NCBI GenBank assembly: GCA_031424795.1
Contig: JANPIC010000037.1
Location: forward strand, 1-64,000
Direction of reading: 5' to 3'
From: Aalborgiella sp031424795
GTDB taxonomy: Bacteria > Pseudomonadota > Gammaproteobacteria > Burkholderiales > Burkholderiaceae_C
Length of the DNA stretch: 64,000 bases
Below, in pieces: positions 42,722 to 50,790 of the stretch; positions within the stretch are counted from its first letter, which is position 1, and every line of letters begins with the position of its first letter. The position numbers and the translations under genes are program-made. The notes beneath the pieces are model-generated. The model had not been told where the DNA came from. It was given only the letters and a program-made list of their open reading frames with translations, and made no database searches.

Positions 42722-43048
42722 TTACTTGGCGCCCGCCAAAATCCAATTGGCGAGCTTTGCCGCATCCGCATCAGGCAGCGCTGCTTGTGCAGGCATGGGG
42801 ATAGGGCCATATTTACCAGAACCACCCGCTTTGATACTTGCGGCCAACTTGGCAACGTAATCTTTCTCTTTCGCATATTTTTCAGCAACAGCTTGGTAAG
42901 CAGGACCGACCAACTTCTTATCGACCGCATGGCAGGCCATGCATGCATTCTTTTGTGCCAACGCCAAATCAGCATGCGCTGGTATCGTAGAAGCAAATAC
43001 CGTGATTGAACCGGCTACTAATTTCAAAATGACTGATTTGTATGACAT
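42722..43048 (-). CDS. Class I cytochrome c, first gene of the sox operon
   Basis: 108 aa, periplasmic. A signal peptide ends IPAHA near residue 26. Haem motif CMACH is near 36, and the sixth ligand is the Met in YGPIPMPAQ near 85; the sequence resembles cytochrome c551/c552 and the second domain of SoxD. It lies 12 bp before soxC in the direction of transcription and is probably the electron acceptor of SoxCD or SoxXA. The AT-rich region upstream (43049-43182) should contain the sox promoter. Confidence 0.87.
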   Translation of the reverse strand: MSYKSVILKLVAGSITVFASTIPAHADLALAQKNACMACHAVDKKLVGPAYQAVAEKYAKEKDYVAKLAASIKAGGSGKYGPIPMPAQAALPDADAAKLANWILAGAK

Positions 43049-43182
43049 GATTGATTTATATGCTAATGTTAATATATAATTATATTTATAATGATATATA
43101 GAATATGCTTATATTATTTAATGCATTTAAAATCAAACAATCAGTGTTTTCCCTAGTTTTCATTTGTTTGCAGACGAAAAAA
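43049..43182 (-). promoter_or_regulatory. AT-rich promoter region of the sox operon
   Basis: Extremely AT-rich, with a perfect palindrome ATATAATTATAT (about 43074-43085) and GATATATAG at 43093-43101. The same GATATATAG occurs at 44937-44945 upstream of fccA. A common sulfur-responsive regulator is possible. Confidence 0.45.
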
Positions 43183-43217
43183 AACAGAGGCTATTGCGAA
43201 TCACTCGCGCCTCTGTT
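43183..43217 (-). terminator. Terminator between fccB and the sox operon
   Basis: AACAGAGGC (43183-43191) and GCCTCTGTT (43209-43217) form a 9-bp stem; the minus strand continues with TTTTTT. It lies 18 bp after fccB and shows that fccAB and sox are separate transcripts. Confidence 0.85.
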
Positions 43218-43234
43218 CGTTTTAATCCGCTGAC

Positions 43235-44554
43235 TTAAGCTAGCGTATCAGCCCAAATATTTTGCGCCCAGCTCTCAGCATAAGCACCCTCCAGCATGGT
43301 CACCTCTGGCTTCAAATCAATCGACGACACGCCGCCTGAGCCCGCAACCGCTTTGAATGTCTTCTCTGCCGCCACGTACTCATGCACGCTTGCCACGTGG
43401 ATGCAGTTTTTCGCATCGACCATGCTGTAGCAGGTGTTGGTCAGCATGGGGTTGGGGTTAACTTCCCAACCGTTGAGCTGCGCGACAATGGCGGCCGCAG
43501 CCACTTTGGCTTGCGCATTCGCCATGTGGCCACTCTTTGGCATACCTGGTGCGATTTGGATGGAGTCGCCCAAAACGTGGACGTCTTTAGCAGCGGTTGA
43601 CTCGAAGGTGAGATAGTTGACACCGCACCAACGTCCATTGGCCATGTTGTTCAAACCTGAGTTGACGGCTATCAAACCAGCGCGCATATTTGGCAAGGCG
43701 TTGATCACAGTCGCTTTCACATCTTCTTGAATCTCAAACTTGATGGTGCCAGTTTTGGCATCAACTGCCGTTACTTTGTGGTCACCTCGATAGTCGATCA
43801 TGCCCTTGTACTCGCTTGCCCACACTTTTTTGAACAACGGACCTTTAGACGTCACGTCTGGGTTGCCGTCCAAAATCAGAATCTTGCTCTTTGGCTTGGC
43901 TACTTTGAAGTAAGACGCAATCTGGCTGGCGCGCTCGTACGGGCCAGGCGGGCAGCGGTATGGCGCGACGGGAATGGTGATGGCGTAGGTGCCCCCGTCT
44001 GACATGGCTTCTAGCTGCTTACGCAAAGTCACCGTTTCTGCGCCCGCTTTCCAAGCCTGCACGATGTGACCGCTGGCATTTGCAGCAGCCAAGCCTTCAA
44101 TACTGCCCATCATCAAATCGATACCGGGGGAGACGATCAATTTGTCATAAGCAATGCCGCCACCGCGGGCCAAAGTCACCGTTTTCTTGGCCGCGTCAAT
44201 GCTGTTTACCATGTCCTGCACCACTGTCACACCATGCTTTTTAGACAAATGCCCGTAAGAGCTGGTGATGTCAGCCATCTGTTTGTGACCACCCAACACC
44301 ATGTTAGAAACTGGGCAAGAGATGAAAGAAGCGTTCGGTTCGATCAAAACCACGTCGATTTTGTACTGCGACAGCAAGCGGACGTATTTAGCCGCTGTAG
44401 CGCCACCAAAGCCGCCACCCACAACGACGACTTTGGCTTTAGAAGGCATAGAAGTTGTCGCGCAACCGGCCAAGCCCAGCAAACTAAGTGCTGCAGCTGA
44501 TTGCAGAATCTCACGACGACGTAATGGGCATTGCATATTGTTTGAGTTTGTCAT
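43235..44554 (-). CDS. fccB: Flavocytochrome c sulfide dehydrogenase, flavoprotein subunit
   Basis: Periplasmic FAD enzyme oxidising sulfide to sulfur, 439 aa. A signal with twin Arg (LRRREILQSAAALSLLGLAGC) starts at residue 11; LAGC at 28-31 also resembles a lipobox. FAD motif VVVVGGGFGGATAAKYVR is at 42-59. The redox Cys pair is Cys80 in FISCPVSNM and the Cys in PYRCPPGPYERA near 200. ATG 44554 is chosen because AAGGACG precedes it; a frame to 44599 would overlap fccA. It follows fccA by 13 bp. Confidence 0.93.
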   Translation of the reverse strand: MTNSNNMQCPLRRREILQSAAALSLLGLAGCATTSMPSKAKVVVVGGGFGGATAAKYVRLLSQYKIDVVLIEPNASFISCPVSNMVLGGHKQMADITSSYGHLSKKHGVTVVQDMVNSIDAAKKTVTLARGGGIAYDKLIVSPGIDLMMGSIEGLAAANASGHIVQAWKAGAETVTLRKQLEAMSDGGTYAITIPVAPYRCPPGPYERASQIASYFKVAKPKSKILILDGNPDVTSKGPLFKKVWASEYKGMIDYRGDHKVTAVDAKTGTIKFEIQEDVKATVINALPNMRAGLIAVNSGLNNMANGRWCGVNYLTFESTAAKDVHVLGDSIQIAPGMPKSGHMANAQAKVAAAAIVAQLNGWEVNPNPMLTNTCYSMVDAKNCIHVASVHEYVAAEKTFKAVAGSGGVSSIDLKPEVTMLEGAYAESWAQNIWADTLA

Positions 44555-44567
44555 GTCAGTCCCGTCC

Positions 44568-44903
44568 TTATTTCTTTTGTGCGGCAAAATAGTTGGCAAT
44601 CATGGCGACTTGTGCATCGCTGTAGCCCTTGCTGAGCTGATGCATCACCGTGGCAGGACGGCTACCATCTTTGAAAGCTTTCATTTGCAAAATAATGTTG
44701 GCAGCAGGCATACCAGCCAAAGAGACAACGGCCGAACCATTCGTAGCGGCGCCCTTGGTACCATGACAAGTGGCGCAAGTGGCAGAAACACTAGCCACAT
44801 ACAACTCGTCTTTGCTTTGCGCTGAGGCTGTAGTCGCCGCAAAAGCTGACAAGCCAGCTACTAAAACTGTAGCTAACCGAATTTTCATTTGCTTATTCAT
44901 CAT
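44568..44903 (-). CDS. fccA: Flavocytochrome c sulfide dehydrogenase, cytochrome subunit
   Basis: Monohaem cytochrome c subunit that accepts electrons from the flavoprotein, 111 aa. A signal peptide ends TTASA near residue 28; the haem motif is CATCH near 43; and the possible Met ligand is in VSLAGMPAANI near 62. ATG 44903 has GGAG 9 bases upstream; an upstream in-frame ATG at 44921 overlaps that site. With fccB adjacent, the identification is strong. Confidence 0.9.
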   Translation of the reverse strand: MMNKQMKIRLATVLVAGLSAFAATTASAQSKDELYVASVSATCATCHGTKGAATNGSAVVSLAGMPAANIILQMKAFKDGSRPATVMHQLSKGYSDAQVAMIANYFAAQKK

Positions 44904-44939
44904 GGGGTCGTCTCCAATCATATTTATATTTCAGTTGAT

Positions 44940-44973
44940 ATATAGTTATTCATCTAAACACATATAACTATAT
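44940..44973. promoter_or_regulatory. 10-bp inverted repeat upstream of fccA, operator candidate
   Basis: ATATAGTTAT (44940-44949) and ATAACTATAT (44964-44973), a perfect inverted repeat with a 14-base spacer, 37-70 bp upstream of the fccA start codon. The spacing of half-sites (24 bp centre to centre) suits a dimeric regulator bound at two adjacent turns. Confidence 0.55.
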
Positions 44974-45089
44974 CTGATTCAACAGTTTAGTACGAGTTCA
45001 TTTTGCACATGAAAACCCTAAAAAAGCAACAATTTACTTACTGAAAATTGACCATTCATAGTGGAGTTTGACATCGCAGGATACAAATT

Positions 45090-45135
45090 ATGCTATGAAT
45101 TTAATAGCTTTTAAATTAATGAATACACTGGCTAG
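45090..45135 (+). repeat. Dispersed palindromic repeat, copy 8 (degenerate)
   Basis: ATGCTATGAATTTAATAGC followed by AATGAATACACTGGCTAG. It retains both the TGCTAT/ATAGC palindrome and the GGCTA end but has lost the CGCC centre. Confidence 0.5.
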
Positions 45136-45150
45136 ATACATAAATCACAT

Positions 45151-45185
45151 AAAAAAATCGGGTACTTGTGCAAGCTACCCGATTT
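45151..45185 (-). terminator. Rho-independent terminator of the Bug-family gene
   Basis: AAATCGGGTA (45155-45164) pairs with TACCCGATTT (45176-45185), with an inner CTTG/CAAG pair. On the minus strand it ends in seven T. It lies 26 bp after the stop codon at 45212. Confidence 0.9.
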
Positions 45186-45211
45186 CTTGTTTACTTAGCT
45201 TGGTAAAAGTA

Positions 45212-46183
45212 TTACTGTGCTGTGATACCCGCCGTTTTGATCACTTTGGTCCAACGCGTCAACTCGCTAGCCACAAACGCGCTATACGGCTTAGCGCCTT
45301 GGGTTGGAATCACAAAACCTTGTGAATCCATGCGCTGCTTAATAGCTGGCAATTGCATAACCTGCGTCATCGCCGCCTCGAGCTTATCAGCCACTGCTTT
45401 AGGTGTGCCCTTTTGAATTGACAAACCCGACCATGACAAAGCCTCAAAACCCTTGTAGCCAGATTCAGCCACCGTTGGTACATCTGGGTACAAGGCATTG
45501 CGCTGTGCACTGGATACAGCCAAAGCACGCAGTTTGCCTGCCTTCACATGCTGCAAAGCAACGTCCTGGTTAATGAATGCAATTTTCACGGTGCCGCCAA
45601 TCAAATCTGTCATCATAGGGCCACCGCCACGGTAGGGAATTCCTGTTAAAAAGACGCCAGCCGTTTGCTTGAACAGCTCCATTGCCATGTGACCTGAAGC
45701 TGCGTGCGTGTAGCCATAGTCCATCTTGCCTGGGTTAGCCTTTGCATAGTCAACCAATTCTTTCAAGGTTTTGAAAGGCAAGCTTGGATGTACTAACAGC
45801 ACGTTGGGGCCAGAATGCACTTGCGTCAGGTGGATAAAGTCGGTGTTGGAGTTGTACTTCAAATTCGCATCCAAACCATGCGCCACAGCGTTTTGACCCA
45901 CACCTGTTTGAACAATGGTGTAGCCATCCGGTGCAGATTTAGCACCTTTTTCAGTGCCGATCACGCCACCGGCGCCACCCACGTTTTCGACGATGACGGG
46001 TTGCTTCAAAATTTTGCCTAATTCTTCAGACATCATTCGCCCCATCACGTCGCTGGTACCGCCTGGTGGAAACGGCACAAGCAGCTTGATTGGCTTGCTT
46101 GGGTAATCGCTTTGCGCCAAAGCGCTCAGCGCGATCAAGCCCACCGCTGCTGCGCTGACTACTTTTAACCATACTCTTTTCAT
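45212..46183 (-). CDS. Bug family tripartite tricarboxylate transporter substrate-binding protein
   Basis: Periplasmic receptor of the TctC/Bug family, greatly expanded in Burkholderiales, 323 aa. A signal peptide ends SALA near residue 23. The fold starts with YPSKPIKLLVPFPPGGTSDVMGRMM, and the ligand region has GVGQNAVAHGL and YRGGGPMMTDLIGGTVKIAF. No tctA or tctB membrane genes are beside it, as is usual for orphan Bug receptors. It lies 54 bp after glucarate dehydratase, so a sugar acid such as glucarate is a plausible ligand. Confidence 0.92.
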   Translation of the reverse strand: MKRVWLKVVSAAAVGLIALSALAQSDYPSKPIKLLVPFPPGGTSDVMGRMMSEELGKILKQPVIVENVGGAGGVIGTEKGAKSAPDGYTIVQTGVGQNAVAHGLDANLKYNSNTDFIHLTQVHSGPNVLLVHPSLPFKTLKELVDYAKANPGKMDYGYTHAASGHMAMELFKQTAGVFLTGIPYRGGGPMMTDLIGGTVKIAFINQDVALQHVKAGKLRALAVSSAQRNALYPDVPTVAESGYKGFEALSWSGLSIQKGTPKAVADKLEAAMTQVMQLPAIKQRMDSQGFVIPTQGAKPYSAFVASELTRWTKVIKTAGITAQ

Positions 46184-46237
46184 CTCTGTCTCCTAATTTA
46201 TAAAACCAACTCTAAACTCTAAAAACTCCATCTAAAA

Positions 46238-47503
46238 CTAAAACCGTGGCTTGACAGTTGACCAATCGGGTCTGAACTTTTGCATCTGTGTCACGTCATT
46301 ACGGGTGCGAATGCGGCAAATCAAAAACGCTTGGTGCAGCTCCGCCAATTTAGCTTGATCTAACTCGACGCCCAAACCTGGCTTGTCCGTCAAATGCACG
46401 CAGCCACCGACGATAGGCACTTTGCCACCGACCAAAATTTCGTCGCTCTGCCACGGGTAATGCGTGTCACACGCGTAAGTCAAATGATGCACCGAAGCCG
46501 CCAAATGCGTCATCGCCATCAAACTGATGCCCAAGTGCGAGTTCGAATGCATGGATAGCCCCAAGCCAAACGCTTGGCAAGTGCGCGCCAATGCCTGCGT
46601 CGCCCGCAAACCGCCCCAATAGTGGTGGTCTGACAGAACAATTTGCACAGAATTCAGCGCAACACTGCGCTTCAAATGGTCCCAAGACGTGACCACCATG
46701 TTCGTCGCCTGCAGCAAACCCGTTGCTTTGTACACTTCGGACATGCCTTCCAAACCCGGCGTCGGGTCTTCGTAGTATTCCAAGTCATTCGCCAGCCGCT
46801 TGGCAATGCGGATGCTGGTTGGAATCGACCAATTGCCATTGGGGTCAATCCGCAGCTGGTGATTCGGAAAAGCGGCTTTGAGGGCTTTGATCGCATCGGC
46901 CTCTTCATCGGGCGGAAACACCCCCGCTTTGAGCTTGATACTCTCAAAACCATATTGGTCAATCATCTTCTTGGCTTGCGCAACGATTTGCGCTGGGTTC
47001 ACTGCTTCGCCATACGGGTCAGGCGCGTATTCGGGGTCAACGCTAGCGTCCCATTTGTAGAACAAATAAGCCGAATACGCCACTTTGTTGCGCACTGCCC
47101 CACCCAATAGCTCCACCAAAGGAATGCCCAACGTGCGCGCTTGCAAGTCTAAAAACGCCACCTCAAAGCCTGAAAACACACTGCTCGTCAGATTGTCGCC
47201 CATAGAGCCTGGAGCAAGCTCCATCTCGACATGGGCTGTTTTAGTGAACTTGGACTCGGCAATGACCTTCGCCAACAAGCCGTTCAAGTCAAAAGCGGAC
47301 AAACCGACCAAACTGTCTTTCACCCGTGTCAACAAGTCCAGCACAGGCGCGTCGCCATAGGTTTCTCCCAAGCCAACCATGCCGTTTGCACCAACAACTT
47401 CAATGATAGAGCGCAAGCCAAACGGCTCATGCACCCCAGCGGCGTTAAGTAAAGCAGGGTCTTTGATGGCGATGGGCGTAACCCGAACGGCGGAAATTTT
47501 CAT
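46238..47503 (-). CDS. gudD: Glucarate dehydratase
   Basis: Enolase-superfamily enzyme that dehydrates D-glucarate to 5-keto-4-deoxyglucarate, 421 aa. The N-terminal capping domain has VGLGETYGD and AFLDLQARTLGIPLVELLGG. The barrel has the Lys-x-Lys in ESIKLKAGVFPP near 190, the metal ligands in RIDPNGNWS near 221 and EYYEDPTPGLEGM near 250, and the catalytic His in MHSNSHLGISLMAMTH near 332. The C-terminal RPDWSTVKPRF fits the family. The Bug receptor follows. Confidence 0.93.
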   Translation of the reverse strand: MKISAVRVTPIAIKDPALLNAAGVHEPFGLRSIIEVVGANGMVGLGETYGDAPVLDLLTRVKDSLVGLSAFDLNGLLAKVIAESKFTKTAHVEMELAPGSMGDNLTSSVFSGFEVAFLDLQARTLGIPLVELLGGAVRNKVAYSAYLFYKWDASVDPEYAPDPYGEAVNPAQIVAQAKKMIDQYGFESIKLKAGVFPPDEEADAIKALKAAFPNHQLRIDPNGNWSIPTSIRIAKRLANDLEYYEDPTPGLEGMSEVYKATGLLQATNMVVTSWDHLKRSVALNSVQIVLSDHHYWGGLRATQALARTCQAFGLGLSMHSNSHLGISLMAMTHLAASVHHLTYACDTHYPWQSDEILVGGKVPIVGGCVHLTDKPGLGVELDQAKLAELHQAFLICRIRTRNDVTQMQKFRPDWSTVKPRF

Positions 47504-47631
47504 GGGAGCAAGTTCAATCTTTTGTGGGAATCTAGAAAATACCGCTGATTATAGTCATCGGTTGTCTGATGACATGTATTTTGCTGATGAATACGAAACT
47601 TGTCAAGTTCAAACGGTTTACAAGCTTGAGT

Positions 47632-47700
47632 TTGCTATTAAATTAATAGCAATTTAGGCAATAAATACGCCGGCTAACGTCATATTTATGCCTAAATTTA
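47632..47700 (+). repeat. Dispersed palindromic repeat, copy 9 (longest copy)
   Basis: TTGCTATTAAATTAATAGCAA (palindrome, from 47632), then the core AATAAATACGCCGGCTA, then CGTCATATTTATGCCTAAATT. AATTTAGGCA and TGCCTAAATT at the ends of the core section form a 10-bp inverted repeat, so this copy can fold into two hairpins. It begins 16 bp after the haloperoxidase stop codon in that gene's direction. Confidence 0.85.
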
Positions 47701-47716
47701 ACCAATTTTCGGTAAA

Positions 47717-49099
47717 TCAGTTGGTTTTAAACTTCAAAGCCAAGACTTTAGCCGCCACACACCTGCCCTGCACTTGCCCGCCTTCAACGCCAAAGCGGAA
47801 GTGAATGCCGGCGTATAAACGAGATAACGCGGCTTCGTTTGCGGCGGCACTGAAGCTTGGGAAGGTTCTTGGACCCCAGCCTCGGTCATTATGGGTGTTA
47901 TCAGTGAAAGCTGTATTTGCACCGAATATTTGCTCTAAAACACCTGCCGCAGAGCTGGATTGAACCGAATGGCCTGAGGGGTATTCTGGGAACGGTGGCG
48001 TTGTCATCAAGCTAGGCACCCAGTTGCTGTCAAACGAACCTTGCACGTAGGTGACGGGGCGCAACACGTTGAGGGCGTATTTGGTGGCCCAGCCAGCGGT
48101 AAAAGCGTCAGCCATGGCGATATTCAAACGCACATGGGTAACGGCGGCTTCCGCCAAGCTGGCTTTTCGGGTTTTAAGCAAATCGTTGGCGATGAACGAC
48201 CAATGCCCGGCCGGTGTGGGCGTTTTACCTGGGTCATCCGCCCAATAGAGAGCAAATTGACGCTGCTCTTGGGTCGCGGCATTACTGATGCGGTAAACCT
48301 CTTGCGCGTCTTTGTAAAACTTGGAGTTGGCGTCTTCTGAATACTCTGGCGGCGGCGGCGCGGGACAGTCTTGCACGGATTTCAAGACAAAGGGGCGATT
48401 TTCACCCCAATACGGCAACAGCGGCTTGGCAAATGCAGGCGGTGTGGCCGTCCAAAGCCCTGCACCGCTTGGCGGCACATAGTTGGCACGGTTACGACGT
48501 AGTGGGCCCCAAGCTTCGTGACCACCGTCGGTACGCGCCCAGGTCATAATGGCCATGGCCATCAGCTTACCGAAGGAGTCGGAGCGGTTGATGATTTCTG
48601 GTGTGTAGGTATTGGGGTCAAAATCTTGCCCGTATTTGAGGGGTAAGCTACGCTCTAGCTGGTCAATGCGACCTTTGTTTTCGGGCGTGGCGTTGCTGAA
48701 CATCATGCGCGTCATCATCGCCATGGATGCGTTTGCCACTGTCGGCCAGTGCAAAGGCTCGTCGGGTTGCGCAACAGGCAAGGAGCTGAGCTCGTTCAAC
48801 TGCCCTGCCAAGCTGGTGTAACCTGGCATACCTGGAACGATGGATTCATACAGCGCCAAACCCAAATACCCAAAAGCACGCGATGCGACAGGAGGACTAA
48901 AACCCGGGGTTTGCTGAGTTAACGACAACGCCAGCGACGTCCATTCGGTCGCGACTGCGGCGCTGTAAGCGTCTGCCGTGCGGGTAGCTGGACTTGCAGT
49001 TTGTTGTCCTGTCTGTGCTTGAGCTTGAACTTGGGCCGTCAAACCGAGGACGACGACAGCAGCAATCAACGTATGGGTTAAAAATTTATGCATATTCAT
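47717..49099 (-). CDS. Vanadium-dependent haloperoxidase-like PAP2 superfamily protein
   Basis: Exported protein of 460 aa; a signal peptide ends TAQVQA near residue 27. All three parts of the vanadate/phosphate-binding signature are visible: K-x6-RP in KYALNVLRPVTYV (about 340), PSGH in PPFPEYPSGHSVQSS (about 374-377) and R-x5-H in RLYAGIHFRFG (about 427). It could be a vanadium haloperoxidase or an acid phosphatase; the sequence does not decide. It overlaps the FG-GAP/UnbV gene by 4 bases (ATGA) and is the last gene of a three-gene unit. Confidence 0.82.
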   Translation of the reverse strand: MNMHKFLTHTLIAAVVVLGLTAQVQAQAQTGQQTASPATRTADAYSAAVATEWTSLALSLTQQTPGFSPPVASRAFGYLGLALYESIVPGMPGYTSLAGQLNELSSLPVAQPDEPLHWPTVANASMAMMTRMMFSNATPENKGRIDQLERSLPLKYGQDFDPNTYTPEIINRSDSFGKLMAMAIMTWARTDGGHEAWGPLRRNRANYVPPSGAGLWTATPPAFAKPLLPYWGENRPFVLKSVQDCPAPPPPEYSEDANSKFYKDAQEVYRISNAATQEQRQFALYWADDPGKTPTPAGHWSFIANDLLKTRKASLAEAAVTHVRLNIAMADAFTAGWATKYALNVLRPVTYVQGSFDSNWVPSLMTTPPFPEYPSGHSVQSSSAAGVLEQIFGANTAFTDNTHNDRGWGPRTFPSFSAAANEAALSRLYAGIHFRFGVEGGQVQGRCVAAKVLALKFKTN

Positions 49100-50790
49100 G
49101 GTGCTCTCCCCACATTAACAACTTCCGCTTTGCCTGAGGCTTTGTCGACCACATAAAAACCATCAGCCGATACAGTTTGCCACGGACCGAAGTCTGAAAA
49201 AGGCCACTGCACGCGAACTTTGACTGTCGTTGCAGCACCTAAACCGAAATGCATCCAACCCGAATGGCCGCTCGCGTGGCCACCGCCCACGGTGAGCTCT
49301 TGGCGGATGATGCTTTGCTTGCCCAAGTGCTTCATGGCATCGCCCAAGTCAACCTCCACCCATGCGCCTACGGCGTCTTTGTTGCTGCCGTTTTGCTTTA
49401 GTTTGAGTTGTAACCAATGCCCCGCCGCACCCATTTGCTGCGGTTTGTCTGCCGTGCCTGTGCCTATATTGCGCCAGAGTTGGGCCTTGTCCCAACGGTT
49501 AACAACCACCATGTCTAGCAGACCATCACCATTCAAGTCCGCCAGCATGCCACCACGGCCACGCCGTACGCTGGCAATATTGGCGAGTTGCCCCGCTTCA
49601 AAAAACCGACCATCCGTTTGTTGCAGCAGTAGGTTGTTTGGGTCTAGCGCTGCGAAATCAGGCATCGTTGAAATATTGCCCTTAACGATGAAAATGTCCG
49701 CCAATCCGTCGTGGTTAACATCTGCAAACTGCGAATGCCAAGCGGTAGAAGGATGAATGTCACCACCCACATAGGGGCGATGTGCCGTGACGCCGCGTTT
49801 GTAAGCAACATCTACATAGTCAGGTTTCGAAACTTTTCCTGAGGCATCAAGCTGCAATTTTTGCAATTTGTTGTCAGCCATGCTGGTCAAATACAGCTCT
49901 GGGTAGCCATCGCCATCGATGTCTTGGCTGGCAATGCCCATGCCCCAAATTTGCATAGGCTTCCAGCCCTGCGCTTCTGTGTACAGCGTTGGTGGCTGGC
50001 CTGTGGCTATTTTCCACAGCTGTTCTTGGCCGCCTTTGTAAAACTCACGGTCGTTGCTGACGCGCAAATCAGGTGTGCCTTTGCGCCCCCAGTCTGAAAA
50101 AAGCATGGACAAAGGGCAATAGGATGGCTCTAACTTAACCGGCGCAGCAAAGCCGTTGCCAGCACTATTCGGTCTAAACAACACGCTGGGCGTACAACTG
50201 CCCCAAGGAAACTCGGGTTTGGTGCGGTCGATATACGTACCAATCGCCAACGTCGGCCATTTTTGTCCGCGCTCCCAAGTCGCAGAAAAAGCGGTATGCC
50301 ATTCGTTGCCGGTTTTGATATTCCACTTGCTCGTAGCTCGCTCAAACTTGCAGGCGCCTAAACCACGGAACACTTCAACCTCGCCCACGCGCAGCACGAC
50401 CAAATCGGTGTTGCCGTCGCTGTCTATGTCCAAAGGGTACGCACCAATGGCGTTGCTTAACTCTAAGCCTGTACGCTCTTCCTGGAGCTTGATAGCACCG
50501 CCACGGGCGCTTTTGTTACGATAAAACTTGGCTTTGTTGACGCCAGCAGTGACATAAATTTCAGGCAACCCGTCCGCATCGCAATCAAACATAGCCACAC
50601 CACCACCGACCATGAATTCGTCTTCCCCTTCAAAGCGACTTTGTAAGCCTGCACTGTCGGTTTCTTCAATAAACTTGGGAATAGCAGGAATGGGTGCTGC
50701 AACGTGATCGGTCACTTGCGCTGAAACTGGTGCTATAGCCGTTTGCAGCGCTATAGAACTTATCAAGATGGTTTTCAATAGATTAGACAT
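49096..50790 (-). CDS. FG-GAP/VCBS repeat protein with C-terminal ASPIC/UnbV domain (CRTAC1-like)
   Basis: Exported protein of 564 aa with a signal peptide ending APVSA near residue 24. Several FG-GAP-type Ca-binding blades are visible as FDCDADGLPEIYV, LDIDSDGNTDLVVL, QDIDGDGYPELYLT, DVNHDGLADIFIV and ADLNGDGLLDMVVV, forming an integrin-like beta-propeller. The C-terminal UnbV domain has GAWVEVDLGD, QELTVGGGHASGHSGWMHFGLG and KVRVQWP. It has no assigned reaction. Overlaps with both neighbours (8 and 4 bases) indicate one translationally coupled unit with the Gfo/Idh gene and the haloperoxidase. Confidence 0.85.
   Translation of the reverse strand: MSNLLKTILISSIALQTAIAPVSAQVTDHVAAPIPAIPKFIEETDSAGLQSRFEGEDEFMVGGGVAMFDCDADGLPEIYVTAGVNKAKFYRNKSARGGAIKLQEERTGLELSNAIGAYPLDIDSDGNTDLVVLRVGEVEVFRGLGACKFERATSKWNIKTGNEWHTAFSATWERGQKWPTLAIGTYIDRTKPEFPWGSCTPSVLFRPNSAGNGFAAPVKLEPSYCPLSMLFSDWGRKGTPDLRVSNDREFYKGGQEQLWKIATGQPPTLYTEAQGWKPMQIWGMGIASQDIDGDGYPELYLTSMADNKLQKLQLDASGKVSKPDYVDVAYKRGVTAHRPYVGGDIHPSTAWHSQFADVNHDGLADIFIVKGNISTMPDFAALDPNNLLLQQTDGRFFEAGQLANIASVRRGRGGMLADLNGDGLLDMVVVNRWDKAQLWRNIGTGTADKPQQMGAAGHWLQLKLKQNGSNKDAVGAWVEVDLGDAMKHLGKQSIIRQELTVGGGHASGHSGWMHFGLGAATTVKVRVQWPFSDFGPWQTVSADGFYVVDKASGKAEVVNVGRAP

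Larger units (their letters stand above)
44904..45211. other. 308-bp intergenic region upstream of fccA
   Basis: No gene. It contains the fccA promoter region with a 10-bp inverted repeat (44940-44973), a degenerate copy of the dispersed repeat (45090-45135) and the strong terminator of the Bug-family gene (45151-45185). The stretch 44975-45089 shows nothing recognisable. Confidence 0.7.

Noticed and set aside
47805..47820. GCCGGCGTATAAAC inside the haloperoxidase-like gene looks like the repeat core.
   Set aside because: It encodes the conserved YAGIHF segment of the enzyme and has no palindromic partner, so it is a chance match.
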